Positions 1 to 6,204 are shown, counted from the first letter of the stretch. The stretch: DNA of 8,892 nt from Betaproteobacteria bacterium (GCA_005882155.1 VBCQ01000131.1:1-8892), one strand, 5' to 3'. Notes: generated by a model from the letters alone, not told the origin. Translations and numbers: made by a program.

Positions 1-215
1 CACGCCGCGACCTGGAGATCCGCGGCCCGGGCGAATTCCTCGGCGCACGCCAGTCGGGCGCGCCGCTGCTGCGCTTCGCCGACCTCGCGACCGACCAGGC
101 GCTCACGCACAGCGCGCGCCGCGCCGCCGAGCGCATGCTCGACGAGCATCCCGCGGCGGCCGACCGGCATGTCGCGCGCTGGCTCGGCGCGCGCGCGGAG
201 TATTTGAAAGCCTAG
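1..215 (+). CDS. recG: ATP-dependent DNA helicase RecG, C-terminal end (partial)
   Basis: Only the last 70 or so codons are present, read from base 3 to the TAG at 213-215. RecG is a superfamily 2 helicase that remodels stalled replication forks and Holliday junctions. The segment begins with RRDLEIRGPGEFLGARQSG, which closely matches the conserved block near the RecG C-terminus (DLEIRGPGE-LGTRQ-G in the E. coli protein). It is followed by the FADLATDQAL stretch and the short helical tail that ends the family. The helicase motifs lie upstream of the window. The stop codon overlaps the stop of the convergent lipoprotein gene inside one CTAG. In several proteobacteria recG neighbours oxyR, and here it does so with one opposing gene in between. 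Confidence 0.9.
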   Translation, partial: RRDLEIRGPGEFLGARQSGAPLLRFADLATDQALTHSARRAAERMLDEHPAAADRHVARWLGARAEYLKA

Positions 216-784
216 CTGCCGAAGTGCAGCTGGTACTTCGCGCCGTCGGAGAACTCACAGACACCCGTGCCCATGCTGGGTCCGGTGATGAGGTACTCGC
301 ACTGCGCGTTGACGCCTTTCGTGCCATAGGCGTTGGCAATGCCGCGGCGGCCGCTGAAGCTGCGCGGGGTATAGCCGAGCACGTCGTTGTGGATACGACC
401 GAACGCGGCGTAGCTCGCATCGACCCGCGTCGACTCGCCTTGCAGCGTGTCGCCGAGGTAACTCAGCGAGAAACTGCCGCGGCCGGTGTTGTTGTCGACC
501 ACCACCGCCGTCAACAGCCCGCCCTTGTTGGCTTGCGGGTTCAGCGGATACAGCCGCGCACTGAGCACGCTCGGCTGAGCCGGCGTCGCGACCAGCGGCG
601 GCGGGGTGATCACCGTCACCGGGTTTTGTTGTGCCGCTTGTGCGCTGTGCGGATTGATCGGGTAGGCCTGCCCGGTGCGCGGATCGATCGGCACGACATA
701 GCAGCCGGCCAATGCCGCCGCCACAGCGGCAGCCATGGCGATCGTGGTGACGCGGGAGAGGGCGCGCGAACGCGATGTACTCAT
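212..784 (-). CDS. small putative outer-membrane lipoprotein, function unknown
   Basis: This encodes 190 residues starting at the ATG read from 784. I prefer this start over upstream in-frame ATGs because it gives a clean lipoprotein signal: basic residues (R5, R7, R11), a hydrophobic Ala-rich stretch at about 14-27, and a lipobox LAGC with Cys28 as the lipidated residue. The mature part begins with a Pro-rich linker (about 29-70) containing two related PxDP/PxNP-type phrases. A globular region of about 80-190 follows, predicted rich in beta strands and holding two cysteines (162 and 176) that could form a disulfide. I do not recognise the family. The start is preceded by only a weak GAAAGA-like ribosome site. 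The gene is convergent with recG, with stops sharing CTAG, and divergent from oxyR. Aspartate is absent at +2, which favours sorting to the outer membrane (inference). Confidence 0.8.
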   Translation of the reverse strand: MSTSRSRALSRVTTIAMAAAVAAALAGCYVVPIDPRTGQAYPINPHSAQAAQQNPVTVITPPPLVATPAQPSVLSARLYPLNPQANKGGLLTAVVVDNNTGRGSFSLSYLGDTLQGESTRVDASYAAFGRIHNDVLGYTPRSFSGRRGIANAYGTKGVNAQCEYLITGPSMGTGVCEFSDGAKYQLHFGS

Positions 785-865
785 GCGAGATCTTTCGATG
801 CGCGGCACATGCCGCGGCCGGAGAATCGGCGAGCCCCGCATTCGCTTCAAGCGCGGATGGAGGGA

Positions 866-882
866 GTATCGAGCGGCGATAC
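866..882. promoter_or_regulatory. interrupted palindrome between the lipoprotein gene and oxyR
   Basis: GTATCG at 866-871 is the exact reverse complement of CGATAC at 877-882, with a 5-base spacer. It lies in the divergent intergenic region, 82 bases from the lipoprotein start and about 170 bases before oxyR. LysR-type regulators often bind imperfect palindromes near their own divergent promoters, so this is a candidate operator. It does not fit the full OxyR pattern (ATAG-N7-CTAT), so assignment to OxyR is speculative. Confidence 0.3.
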
Positions 883-990
883 CTCGTGGCTCGCCGAGCG
901 CGCCGGACGCTGACATACTCGCGTTGCTTCATTCGGCGCACCGATTACTCCATCAACGACGATGTTCAGCCAACGCGCCACAACCCCAAT

Positions 991-1042
991 CCCGTTCGGG
1001 CTGAGCTTGTCGAAGCCCTTCGACAAGCTCAGGGCGAGCGGG
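991..1042. repeat. REP-like palindrome just upstream of oxyR
   Basis: Two 25-base arms (991-1015 and 1018-1042) are near-perfect reverse complements around a 2-base centre. The inner 15 positions (CTGAGCTTGTCGAAG against its complement) match fully, and the outer part has one G-T wobble and two mismatches. From memory, the core GAGCTTGTCGAAG...CTTCGACAAGCTC recurs as an intergenic palindrome in many proteobacterial genomes, which suggests a dispersed REP-type element rather than an oxyR-specific site. It would be transcribed as a strong hairpin ending 2 bases before the oxyR Shine-Dalgarno. Confidence 0.75.
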
Positions 1043-1053
1043 TCGAGGCGACC

Positions 1054-1974
1054 ATGACCCTCACCGAGCTCCGCTACATCGTCGCCGTCGCCAGAGAGAA
1101 GCATTTCGGCCGCGCCGCCGAAGCCTGCTTCGTGTCGCAGCCGACGCTCAGCGTCGCGATCAAGAAGCTCGAGGAAGAGCTCGACGTGAAGCTGTTCGAG
1201 CGCGGCAGCAACGAGGTCAGCGTGACGCCGCTCGGCGAGGAGATCGTGCGCCAGGCGCAGTCGGTGATCGAGCAGGCGGCGAGCATCAAAGACATCGCCA
1301 AGCGCGGCAAGGACCCGGTCTCCGGGCCGCTGCGCCTCGGGATCATCTACACGATCGGCCCGTATCTATTGCCCGATCTCGTCAAGCAGGCGATCGACCG
1401 GGTGCCGCAGATGCCGCTGATGCTGCAGGAGAACTTCACCGTCAAGCTCTTGGACATGCTGCGCACCGGCGAGCTCGATGCGGCGATCATGGCCGAGCCG
1501 TTTCCCGATACCGGACTCGCCGTCGCGCCGCTCTATGACGAGCCGTTCATGGTCGCGCTGCCGAAGACGCACCCGCTCGCCAAACGCAAGCGCATCAGCG
1601 CCGAGGAGCTGAAGCAGGAGACGATGCTGCTGCTCGGCACCGGCCACTGCTTTCGCGACCACGTGCTCGAGGTCTGCCCCGAGTACGCGCGCTTTTCGAG
1701 CGACGCCGAAGGCATCCGCAAGAGCTTCGAGGGCTCGTCGCTGGAGACGATCAAGTACATGGTCGCGTCGGGCATGGGCGTGACCGTCGTGCCGCAGTTG
1801 AGCGTACCGAAAGACCTGCAAGCGCATGTGACCTACGTGAGCTTCGCGGCGCCGGTGCCCACGCGCCGCGTCGTGCTCGCGTGGCGCCGCACCTTCACGC
1901 GCTACGAGGCGATTGCCGCGTTGCGCAATGCGATCTATGCCTGCGAGCTGCCTGGGGTGAAGCGCCTGTCTTGA
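1054..1974 (+). CDS. oxyR: LysR-family hydrogen peroxide sensor and regulator OxyR
   Basis: The product is 306 residues, the normal length for OxyR (305 in E. coli). The N-terminal winged helix-turn-helix (about 1-60) starts MTLTELRYIVAVAREKHFGRAA and contains the recognition stretch FVSQPTLSVAIKKLEEEL. The C-terminal sensor domain (about 90-300) holds the redox pair in GHCFRDHVLEVC, with the cysteines falling exactly at 199 and 208 as in E. coli. Peroxide oxidises these to a disulfide and the tetramer then activates catalase, peroxiredoxin and dps genes. The start is fixed by the family N-terminus and by GAGG at 1045-1048, 5 bases before the ATG. The frame is open back to 775, but that part reads through the REP-like palindrome and is not coding. 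Placing oxyR directly before dps matches the arrangement known in Burkholderia. Confidence 0.96.
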   Translation: MTLTELRYIVAVAREKHFGRAAEACFVSQPTLSVAIKKLEEELDVKLFERGSNEVSVTPLGEEIVRQAQSVIEQAASIKDIAKRGKDPVSGPLRLGIIYTIGPYLLPDLVKQAIDRVPQMPLMLQENFTVKLLDMLRTGELDAAIMAEPFPDTGLAVAPLYDEPFMVALPKTHPLAKRKRISAEELKQETMLLLGTGHCFRDHVLEVCPEYARFSSDAEGIRKSFEGSSLETIKYMVASGMGVTVVPQLSVPKDLQAHVTYVSFAAPVPTRRVVLAWRRTFTRYEAIAALRNAIYACELPGVKRLS

Positions 1975-2011
1975 CGCCGCGCAGGGCTATCGCCACGATG
2001 GCGGCAAGTGA

Positions 2012-2041
2012 TTGGCCGATGCAGCGCTGCGCCACTAGACT
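2012..2041 (+). promoter_or_regulatory. possible sigma70-type promoter for dps
   Basis: TTGGCC at 2012-2017 (4 of 6 to the -35 consensus) and TAGACT at 2036-2041 (4 of 6 to the -10) are separated by 18 bases. They lie 30 bases before the dps start and just after a small hairpin CGCCA-CGA-TGGCG (1991-2003). dps would then be transcribed on its own as well as by read-through from oxyR. The match is moderate in a GC-rich background. Confidence 0.3.
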
Positions 2042-2071
2042 GGAAATCATGTCAGTCATCAGGAGAATCAC

Positions 2072-2572
2072 ATGGCCCGTGGATCGAACGCCTCATCGGT
2101 CGGTATCGACATCGGCATCAGCGCCGACAACCGCAAGGCGATTGCCGACGGCTTGAGCCGTCTGCTCGCCGACACCTACACGCTGTATCTGACGACGCAC
2201 AATTTCCACTGGAACGTGACGGGACCGATGTTCAACACGCTGCACGCGATGTTCATGGCGCAGTACACCGAGTTGTGGAATGCGGTCGACCCGATCGCCG
2301 AGCGCATCCGCTCGCTCGGCCACGCGGCGCCGGGGTCGTATGCGCAATTCGGCGCTCTCGCGTCGATCGCCGACGCGCCGGCCACACCGCCGAAGGCGAT
2401 GGAGATGGTTCGAATCCTCGCCGTTGGCCACGAAGCGGTGGCGCGCACCGCACGCGAGAATTTTCCGCTCGCCGACCAAGCCGGCGACCAGCCGACCGCC
2501 GACCTGCTGACCCAGCGCTTGACGGTGCATGAGAAGACAGCCTGGATGTTGCGCAGTCTGCTCGAAGACTGA
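2072..2572 (+). CDS. dps: Dps-family DNA-binding ferritin-like protein
   Basis: This 166-residue protein has the single ferritin-like four-helix fold typical of Dps. The dodecamer oxidises ferrous iron with peroxide, stores it as ferric oxide and protects DNA during stress. HNFHWNVTGPMFNTLH and the following VDPIAERI are the family signature. By alignment with E. coli Dps, His46, His58, Asp73 and Glu77 match the intersubunit ferroxidase residues His51, His63, Asp78 and Glu82. The position of Asp67 is Met62 here, so one iron ligand appears missing or replaced. A strong AGGAG at 2061-2065 stands 6 bases before the ATG. The gene follows oxyR by 97 bases and precedes the DJ-1/PfpI gene by 4, suggesting a peroxide-inducible unit under OxyR (inference). 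Confidence 0.94.
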   Translation: MARGSNASSVGIDIGISADNRKAIADGLSRLLADTYTLYLTTHNFHWNVTGPMFNTLHAMFMAQYTELWNAVDPIAERIRSLGHAAPGSYAQFGALASIADAPATPPKAMEMVRILAVGHEAVARTARENFPLADQAGDQPTADLLTQRLTVHEKTAWMLRSLLED

Positions 2573-2576
2573 CCTC

Positions 2577-3203
2577 ATGCGCATCGCCATCCTGACCTTC
2601 GACGGCTTCAACGAGCTCGATTCGTTCATTGCCTTCGGGCTCTTGAATCGCCTGAAGCCGCAAGGCTGGAAGGCCGAGATCGCGAGCCCGACCTCGCACG
2701 TGACCTCGATGAACGGCGTCACGATCCAGGCCCAGCAGCCGCTGGCTTTCGCCAACGACGCCGATGCGGTGATTTTCGGCAGCGGTATCTACACCCGCGC
2801 GATCGCCGACGAGGTCGGCAGCCGCGGCGCGCTGCTCGATCAGTTGCAGCTCGACCCGCTTCGCCAGCTGATCGGCGCCCAATGCTCGGGCACTTTGCTG
2901 CTCGCGCGGCTCGGGCTGCTCGCGGACATGCCGGCGTGCACCGATCTGACGACCAAGCCCTGGGTCATCGAAGCCGGCGTGCGGGTCGTCGATGCGCCGT
3001 TCCATGCGCGTGGGCCGATCGCCACCGCCGGCGGCTGTCTCGCATCGCAGTACCTCGCGGCGTGGCTGATGGCGAGCCGCGCCGGCTTCGACGCGGCGAC
3101 GCAGGCGCTGCTGTACGCGGCGCCGGTCGGAGAGAAAGAGGCGTATGTCGAACGATTGCTCGCCGTCGTGCGGCCGTTCGTCATCGAGCCCGAGGTGCCT
3201 TGA
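2577..3203 (+). CDS. DJ-1/PfpI-family protein (glutamine amidotransferase-like)
   Basis: The product has 208 residues. It opens MRIAILTFDGFNELD, the first beta strand and turn of the DJ-1/PfpI fold, with Glu13 as the usual acidic partner of the nucleophile. The nucleophile elbow is GAQCSGTLLLA with Cys103. TAGGCLASQYLAAWL (about 150-164) matches the conserved helix after the TAGG turn. Members act as isonitrile hydratases, deglycase or glyoxalase-like enzymes, chaperones or regulators. No AraC-type DNA-binding domain follows, so it is a stand-alone enzyme-type member. Its exact reaction cannot be told from the sequence. The start lies 4 bases after the dps stop with only a weak ribosome site, so translation is probably coupled to dps. 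It ends 4 bases from the convergent glycosylase gene. Confidence 0.85.
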   Translation: MRIAILTFDGFNELDSFIAFGLLNRLKPQGWKAEIASPTSHVTSMNGVTIQAQQPLAFANDADAVIFGSGIYTRAIADEVGSRGALLDQLQLDPLRQLIGAQCSGTLLLARLGLLADMPACTDLTTKPWVIEAGVRVVDAPFHARGPIATAGGCLASQYLAAWLMASRAGFDAATQALLYAAPVGEKEAYVERLLAVVRPFVIEPEVP

Positions 3204-3207
3204 ACGC

Positions 3208-4089
3208 TCATTCGAGATCGGCGATGTTGCGCGGCCAGCTCGCCTTCAACAGCCGCGACAGCGCGCGATCGGCGAGCACCTTGCCTCCCGTCTGGCAGCG
3301 CGCGCAATAGTTGGTCTCGTTGTCGGCGTAGACGATGCGCTGCACCGGCGCGCCGCACACCGGGCACGGCTGGCCGTAGCGGCCATGCACGGCCATCTCG
3401 GGATGAAACGCGGTGACCTTGTCGGGCCAGTCGCCGGCTTGCACGCGCAATCGATCGGTCCATTCGGCCAGTACCGTTCGCGTCGCGTCGAACAGTTGCT
3501 GCGTTTCTTCAACGCTCAGCGAGCGCGTCAGCGCGATCGGCGACAGCTTCGCGCGATGCAGGATCTCGTCGGAGTACGCATTGCCGATCCCGCTGAACAG
3601 GCGCGGGTCGGTCAACGCACGCTTCAGCGTGTGGTTCTCGCTGGTGAGCCGCTCGCCGAACGCCGTGAGCTCGGCCGTCATCACATCGATGCCGCCCGGG
3701 TCCATCGCGTTCAATGCTTCGCGGCTTGCGAGCAGATGCAGCGACGCGCGACGCTGAGTGCCGGCCTCGGTGAGCAGCAGCGTCCCGCCATCGAACTCGA
3801 AAGTCGCGAGCGCAATGCGGCCCGGCGGCTTGGCGCCCACCGGCAGCCAGCGCAAGCGTCCCGCGATCATCAGATGGATGACGAGGAACAATCCGCCGTC
3901 GAGCACCAGCACGACGCGCTTGCCCAGGCGCTCGATTCCGATGACCCGCCGGCCCTCGGCCTGGGTGATGGGCGGCACTGCGGTGCGCAGCAAGAAGGGA
4001 TTGAGCACGCGGATGCGCTGCAGCGTGCTGCCGCGCAGCTTCGCGTCCAAGTGCTCCACGTAGACGGTGATGTCGGGCAGCTCCGGCAT
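3208..4089 (-). CDS. Fpg/Nei-family DNA glycosylase (MutM-like)
   Basis: The 293-residue product belongs to the Fpg/Nei base-excision repair family, which removes oxidised bases such as 8-oxoguanine and formamidopyrimidines and nicks the site by beta,delta-elimination. The start at 4089 is firm because the mature enzyme needs the N-terminal proline of MPELPD as nucleophile. Glu3, Lys57 (in LGKR) and Asn170 (in GIGNAYSDEIL) match the catalytic and DNA-contact residues of E. coli Fpg. The C-terminal zinc finger has Cys242, Cys245, Cys262 and Cys265. Two differences from classical MutM stand out: the zinc-finger arginine position is Asn257, and about 28 residues follow the last cysteine. It is therefore probably a distinct Fpg-like subfamily and may not be the main 8-oxoguanine enzyme. 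It diverges from prfC with 74 bases between the starts. Confidence 0.88.
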   Translation of the reverse strand: MPELPDITVYVEHLDAKLRGSTLQRIRVLNPFLLRTAVPPITQAEGRRVIGIERLGKRVVLVLDGGLFLVIHLMIAGRLRWLPVGAKPPGRIALATFEFDGGTLLLTEAGTQRRASLHLLASREALNAMDPGGIDVMTAELTAFGERLTSENHTLKRALTDPRLFSGIGNAYSDEILHRAKLSPIALTRSLSVEETQQLFDATRTVLAEWTDRLRVQAGDWPDKVTAFHPEMAVHGRYGQPCPVCGAPVQRIVYADNETNYCARCQTGGKVLADRALSRLLKASWPRNIADLE

Positions 4090-4114
4090 GAGCGGCAGTG
4101 TGCCACCCACCATC

Positions 4115-4120
4115 GATAAT
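4115..4120 (+). promoter_or_regulatory. possible -10 element for prfC
   Basis: GATAAT at 4115-4120 matches the -10 consensus at 5 of 6 positions. It lies in the 74-base divergent region, 44 bases before the prfC start. No good -35 hexamer stands at 16-18 bases upstream, so this is a weak call. No separate promoter for the divergent glycosylase could be singled out. Confidence 0.25.
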
Positions 4121-4163
4121 CGAGCGTTTCCACGAGGCGGCCTGCGTTCACGGCCGCGCTTTC

Positions 4164-5777
4164 ATGTCCGACCTGACCCCCCAGGTGCGCCGCCGCCGCA
4201 CCTTCGCCATCATTTCGCACCCCGACGCGGGCAAGACGACGCTGACCGAGAAGCTGCTGCTGTTCTCCGGCGCGATCCAGATCGCCGGCTCGGTGAAGGC
4301 GCGCAAAGCGAGCCGGCATGCGACCTCCGACTGGATGGAGATCGAGAAGCAGCGCGGCATCTCGGTCGCGTCGTCGGTGATGCAGATGGAGTACCGCGAC
4401 TGCGTCATCAATCTGCTCGACACTCCCGGTCACCAGGACTTCTCAGAAGACACCTACCGCGTGCTGACCGCCGTCGACGCGGCGCTGATGGTGATCGACG
4501 CAGCCAACGGCGTCGAGCCGCAGACGCGTCGCTTGCTGCAGGTCTGCCGCGCGCGCAACACGCCGATCCTCACCTTCGTCAACAAGATGGACCGCGAAGT
4601 GCAGGAGCCCCTCGCTCTGATGGACGAAATCGAGCGCGAGCTCGGCATGAGCGTCGTGCCCTTCACCTGGCCGGTCGGCATGGGCAAGGCTTTTCATGGC
4701 GTGATGGATTTGCGCGCCGAGCAGATGCGCGTGTTCATGCCGGGCGAAGACCGCAAGGGTCAGGACGACGAGATCTTGCTCGGCCTCGACAACCCGCTGT
4801 ACGCGCAGCGTTTCGGCAGCGAGTACCAGCACGCCAAGCACGACATCGAGCTGGTGCGCGAAGCCGCGCCGGCGTTCGACGAAGAGCAGTTCCTCGCCGG
4901 CCACCAGACGCCGATGTTTTTCGGCTCGGCGATCAACAACTTCGGCGTGCGCGAGGTGCTCGATGCGCTCGTCGACCTGGCGCCGTCGCCGGGCCCTCGC
5001 CCCGCGATTCAGCGCGAGATCCAGCCCGACGAAGCGAAGTTCAGCGGCGTCGTGTTCAAGATCCAGGCCAACATGGACCCCGCCCACCGCGACCGCATCG
5101 CCTTCGTCCGCGTGGCCTCAGGCCACTTCGAGCGCGGCATGCGGCTGAAGGTGGTGCGCTCGGGCAAGGAGCTGCGGCCCAACACCGTCGTCAGCTTTTT
5201 GTCGCAGCGGCGCGAGCTGCTCGACGAGGCGTTTGCCGGCGACATCATCGGCATTCCGAATCACGGCGTGCTGCAGCTCGGCGACACGCTGACCGAAGGC
5301 GAATCGCTGCAGTTCACGGGCTTGCCGTTCTTCGCGCCGGAGATGTTCCGCACCGTCGAAGTCGCCGACCCGCTGCGCAGCAAGCAGCTGCGCGCGGGCC
5401 TCACGCAGCTCGGCGAGGAAGGCGCAATCCAGGTGTTCCGCCCAGTCGCAAGCTCGATGCTGCTGCTCGGCGCGGTCGGCCAACTGCAATTCGAAGTCGT
5501 CGCCCACCGCCTCGAGCACGAGTACGGTGTGAAGGCGCGGGTGCAGCCGTCACGTTTCCAAGTTGCGCGCTGGGTGACCTGCGACGATGCCAACGAATTG
5601 AAGCGCTTCATCGACGGCAATTCGCACCGCGTCGCCTACGACGCGGTCGACGCGCCGACGGTGCTCGTCGAGTACGCGCCCGAGCTGCGCGCGATCGAAA
5701 GCAACTGGCCGAAGATCAAGTTCCACGCGCTGCGCGAGCATGCGGGGCTGGTGTTTCAGAAGCATCTGGACGGTTGA
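4164..5777 (+). CDS. prfC: peptide chain release factor 3 (RF3)
   Basis: The product has 537 residues (E. coli RF3 has 529). RF3 is a translational GTPase that removes RF1 and RF2 from the ribosome after peptide release and acts in the cytoplasm. The G domain has the P-loop HPDAGKTT (19-26), switch region RGIS (64-67), DTPGH (86-90) and NKMD (140-143). The RF3-type QDFSEDTYR follows DTPGH, setting it apart from EF-G. The beta-barrel domain and the C-terminal RF3 domain (about 290-535) are complete, including LGAVGQLQFEVV. The ATG at 4164 gives the family N-terminus MSDL; the frame is open to 4098 but that extension looks unlike the family. No strong Shine-Dalgarno precedes it. The stop codon at 5775-5777 lies inside the -35 element proposed for the retron. 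Confidence 0.96.
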   Translation: MSDLTPQVRRRRTFAIISHPDAGKTTLTEKLLLFSGAIQIAGSVKARKASRHATSDWMEIEKQRGISVASSVMQMEYRDCVINLLDTPGHQDFSEDTYRVLTAVDAALMVIDAANGVEPQTRRLLQVCRARNTPILTFVNKMDREVQEPLALMDEIERELGMSVVPFTWPVGMGKAFHGVMDLRAEQMRVFMPGEDRKGQDDEILLGLDNPLYAQRFGSEYQHAKHDIELVREAAPAFDEEQFLAGHQTPMFFGSAINNFGVREVLDALVDLAPSPGPRPAIQREIQPDEAKFSGVVFKIQANMDPAHRDRIAFVRVASGHFERGMRLKVVRSGKELRPNTVVSFLSQRRELLDEAFAGDIIGIPNHGVLQLGDTLTEGESLQFTGLPFFAPEMFRTVEVADPLRSKQLRAGLTQLGEEGAIQVFRPVASSMLLLGAVGQLQFEVVAHRLEHEYGVKARVQPSRFQVARWVTCDDANELKRFIDGNSHRVAYDAVDAPTVLVEYAPELRAIESNWPKIKFHALREHAGLVFQKHLDG

Positions 5778-5800
5778 CGCGCAGCGCGCGTCGCTATCAT
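5774..5800 (+). promoter_or_regulatory. predicted retron promoter
   Basis: TTGACG at 5774-5779 matches the -35 consensus at 5 of 6 bases and contains the prfC stop codon. TATCAT at 5795-5800 matches the -10 consensus at 5 of 6. The spacer is 15 bases, shorter than the ideal 17. Initiation 7 bases after the -10 would fall at about 5807, exactly where the a1 arm of the retron RNA begins. This agreement supports the call. Confidence 0.5.
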
Positions 5801-5806
5801 TCGCCC

Positions 5807-5821
5807 GCGGCCACACTCCAA
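5807..5821 (+). repeat. retron a1 inverted-repeat arm
   Basis: GCGGC followed by CACACTCCAA. The last ten bases are the exact reverse complement of 5949-5958 and the first five of 5960-5964. The pairing brings the start and end of the retron RNA together, which is what primes reverse transcription from the branch guanosine in known retrons. Confidence 0.8.
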
Positions 5822-5948
5822 GCACGACGCAAGTTCAGTTGTTCGGACTTGCGCTGTGGGGCACCCCCATGGCTTTGATTCGACGATGGCATACGCGGCG
5901 TGAGCCGCAATGCGCGGTGCGCGTGATTGCTCACGCGAGACCGGCAGG

Positions 5949-5964
5949 TTGGAGTGTGCGCCGC
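5949..5964 (+). repeat. retron a2 inverted-repeat arm
   Basis: TTGGAGTGTG, one unpaired C (5959), then GCCGC, complementary to the a1 arm. It ends 8 bases before the ATG at 5973. The GGAG in this arm is too far from that ATG (18 bases) to be a normal ribosome binding site and would be hidden in the a1/a2 duplex. Confidence 0.8.
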
Positions 5965-5972
5965 CCTTTCGC

Positions 5973-6165
5973 ATGCGCAGCTCGCGTCGCCTGAGCGCAC
6001 TCGGACTGGCGCGCGCGCTGCGGGCCGGCGCGATGCAGCCGGACGCGCTGCTGGCGCGCGGTGTCGCGGCCCTGGGTGCACAGCCGACGTGGCTCGGGCC
6101 ACTGATCGAAGAACTGTTTCCGCTGCCGCAGACCACGTGGTGGCGCAGCAAGCGCCGACGGACAC
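5973..6165 (+). CDS. frame-shifted N-terminal segment of the retron reverse transcriptase
   Basis: An ATG 8 bases after the a2 arm opens a frame encoding about 64 residues starting MRSSRRLSALGLARALRAGA, with a helical, Leu/Ala/Trp-patterned sequence (ARGVAALGAQPTWLGPLIEEL). From memory, this resembles the N-terminal extension seen on longer retron RTs of the myxobacterial kind (the Mx162 enzyme is about 485 residues). The catalytic part lies one frame away (+1): its frame is closed by TGA at 6103-6105 and open afterwards, reading PTIRRWILRFSSMHP into the RT. Skipping one base between about 6140 and 6180 would give one protein of about 435 residues. The original frame stays open to 6509 but that later part looks non-coding. 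The shift could be a sequencing error, a real disabling mutation or a programmed event. The end coordinate is approximate. Confidence 0.55.
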
Positions 6166-6204
6166 GCGCCCACCATCCGGCGATGGATCCTCCGCTTTTC
6201 ATCG

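Larger units (their letters stand above)
5807..5964 (+). ncRNA. retron msr-msd non-coding RNA
   Basis: This roughly 158-base segment has the expected parts of a retron RNA in the expected order before a retron-type RT. The a1 arm (5807-5821) pairs with a2 (5949-5964) over 15 bp with one bulged C at 5959. AGC at 5821-5823 directly after a1 offers G5822 as the 2'-5' branch guanosine. The msr hairpins are 5828-5836 with 5845-5853 (9 bp, one G-U, 8-base loop) and 5857-5861 with 5865-5869 (5 bp, 3-base loop). The msd hairpin has GCGTGAGC at 5898-5905 pairing with 5929-5936, plus inner pairing of ATGCGC with GCGCGT or, in an alternative fold, GCAAT with ATTGC. The template between msr and a2 suggests a short msDNA of very roughly 60-75 nt. 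RNA ends and branch point are inferred. Confidence 0.78.

Noticed and set aside
866..882. Definite OxyR operator
   Set aside because: The palindrome has a 5-base centre and lacks the four-part ATAG/CTAT spacing, so it is listed only as a candidate regulatory site.
775..1053. N-terminal extension of OxyR from the ATG at 775
   Set aside because: The extension reads through the REP-like palindrome and overlaps the lipoprotein start; the family N-terminus and a good GAGG site fix the start at 1054.
3145..4119. Open frame on the plus strand opposite the glycosylase gene
   Set aside because: The minus strand has a complete Fpg-type protein with catalytic and zinc residues; the plus frame is its shadow.
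5778..5806. Rho-independent terminator for prfC
   Set aside because: The short GC stretch CGCGCAGCGCGCG forms no convincing stem with a T-run, and the space is better explained by the retron promoter.
4067..5878. Long 603-codon open frame overlapping prfC in another frame
   Set aside because: It is Arg/Ala-rich and low in complexity, as expected for an off-frame reading of a GC-rich gene, while the prfC frame has a complete conserved protein.
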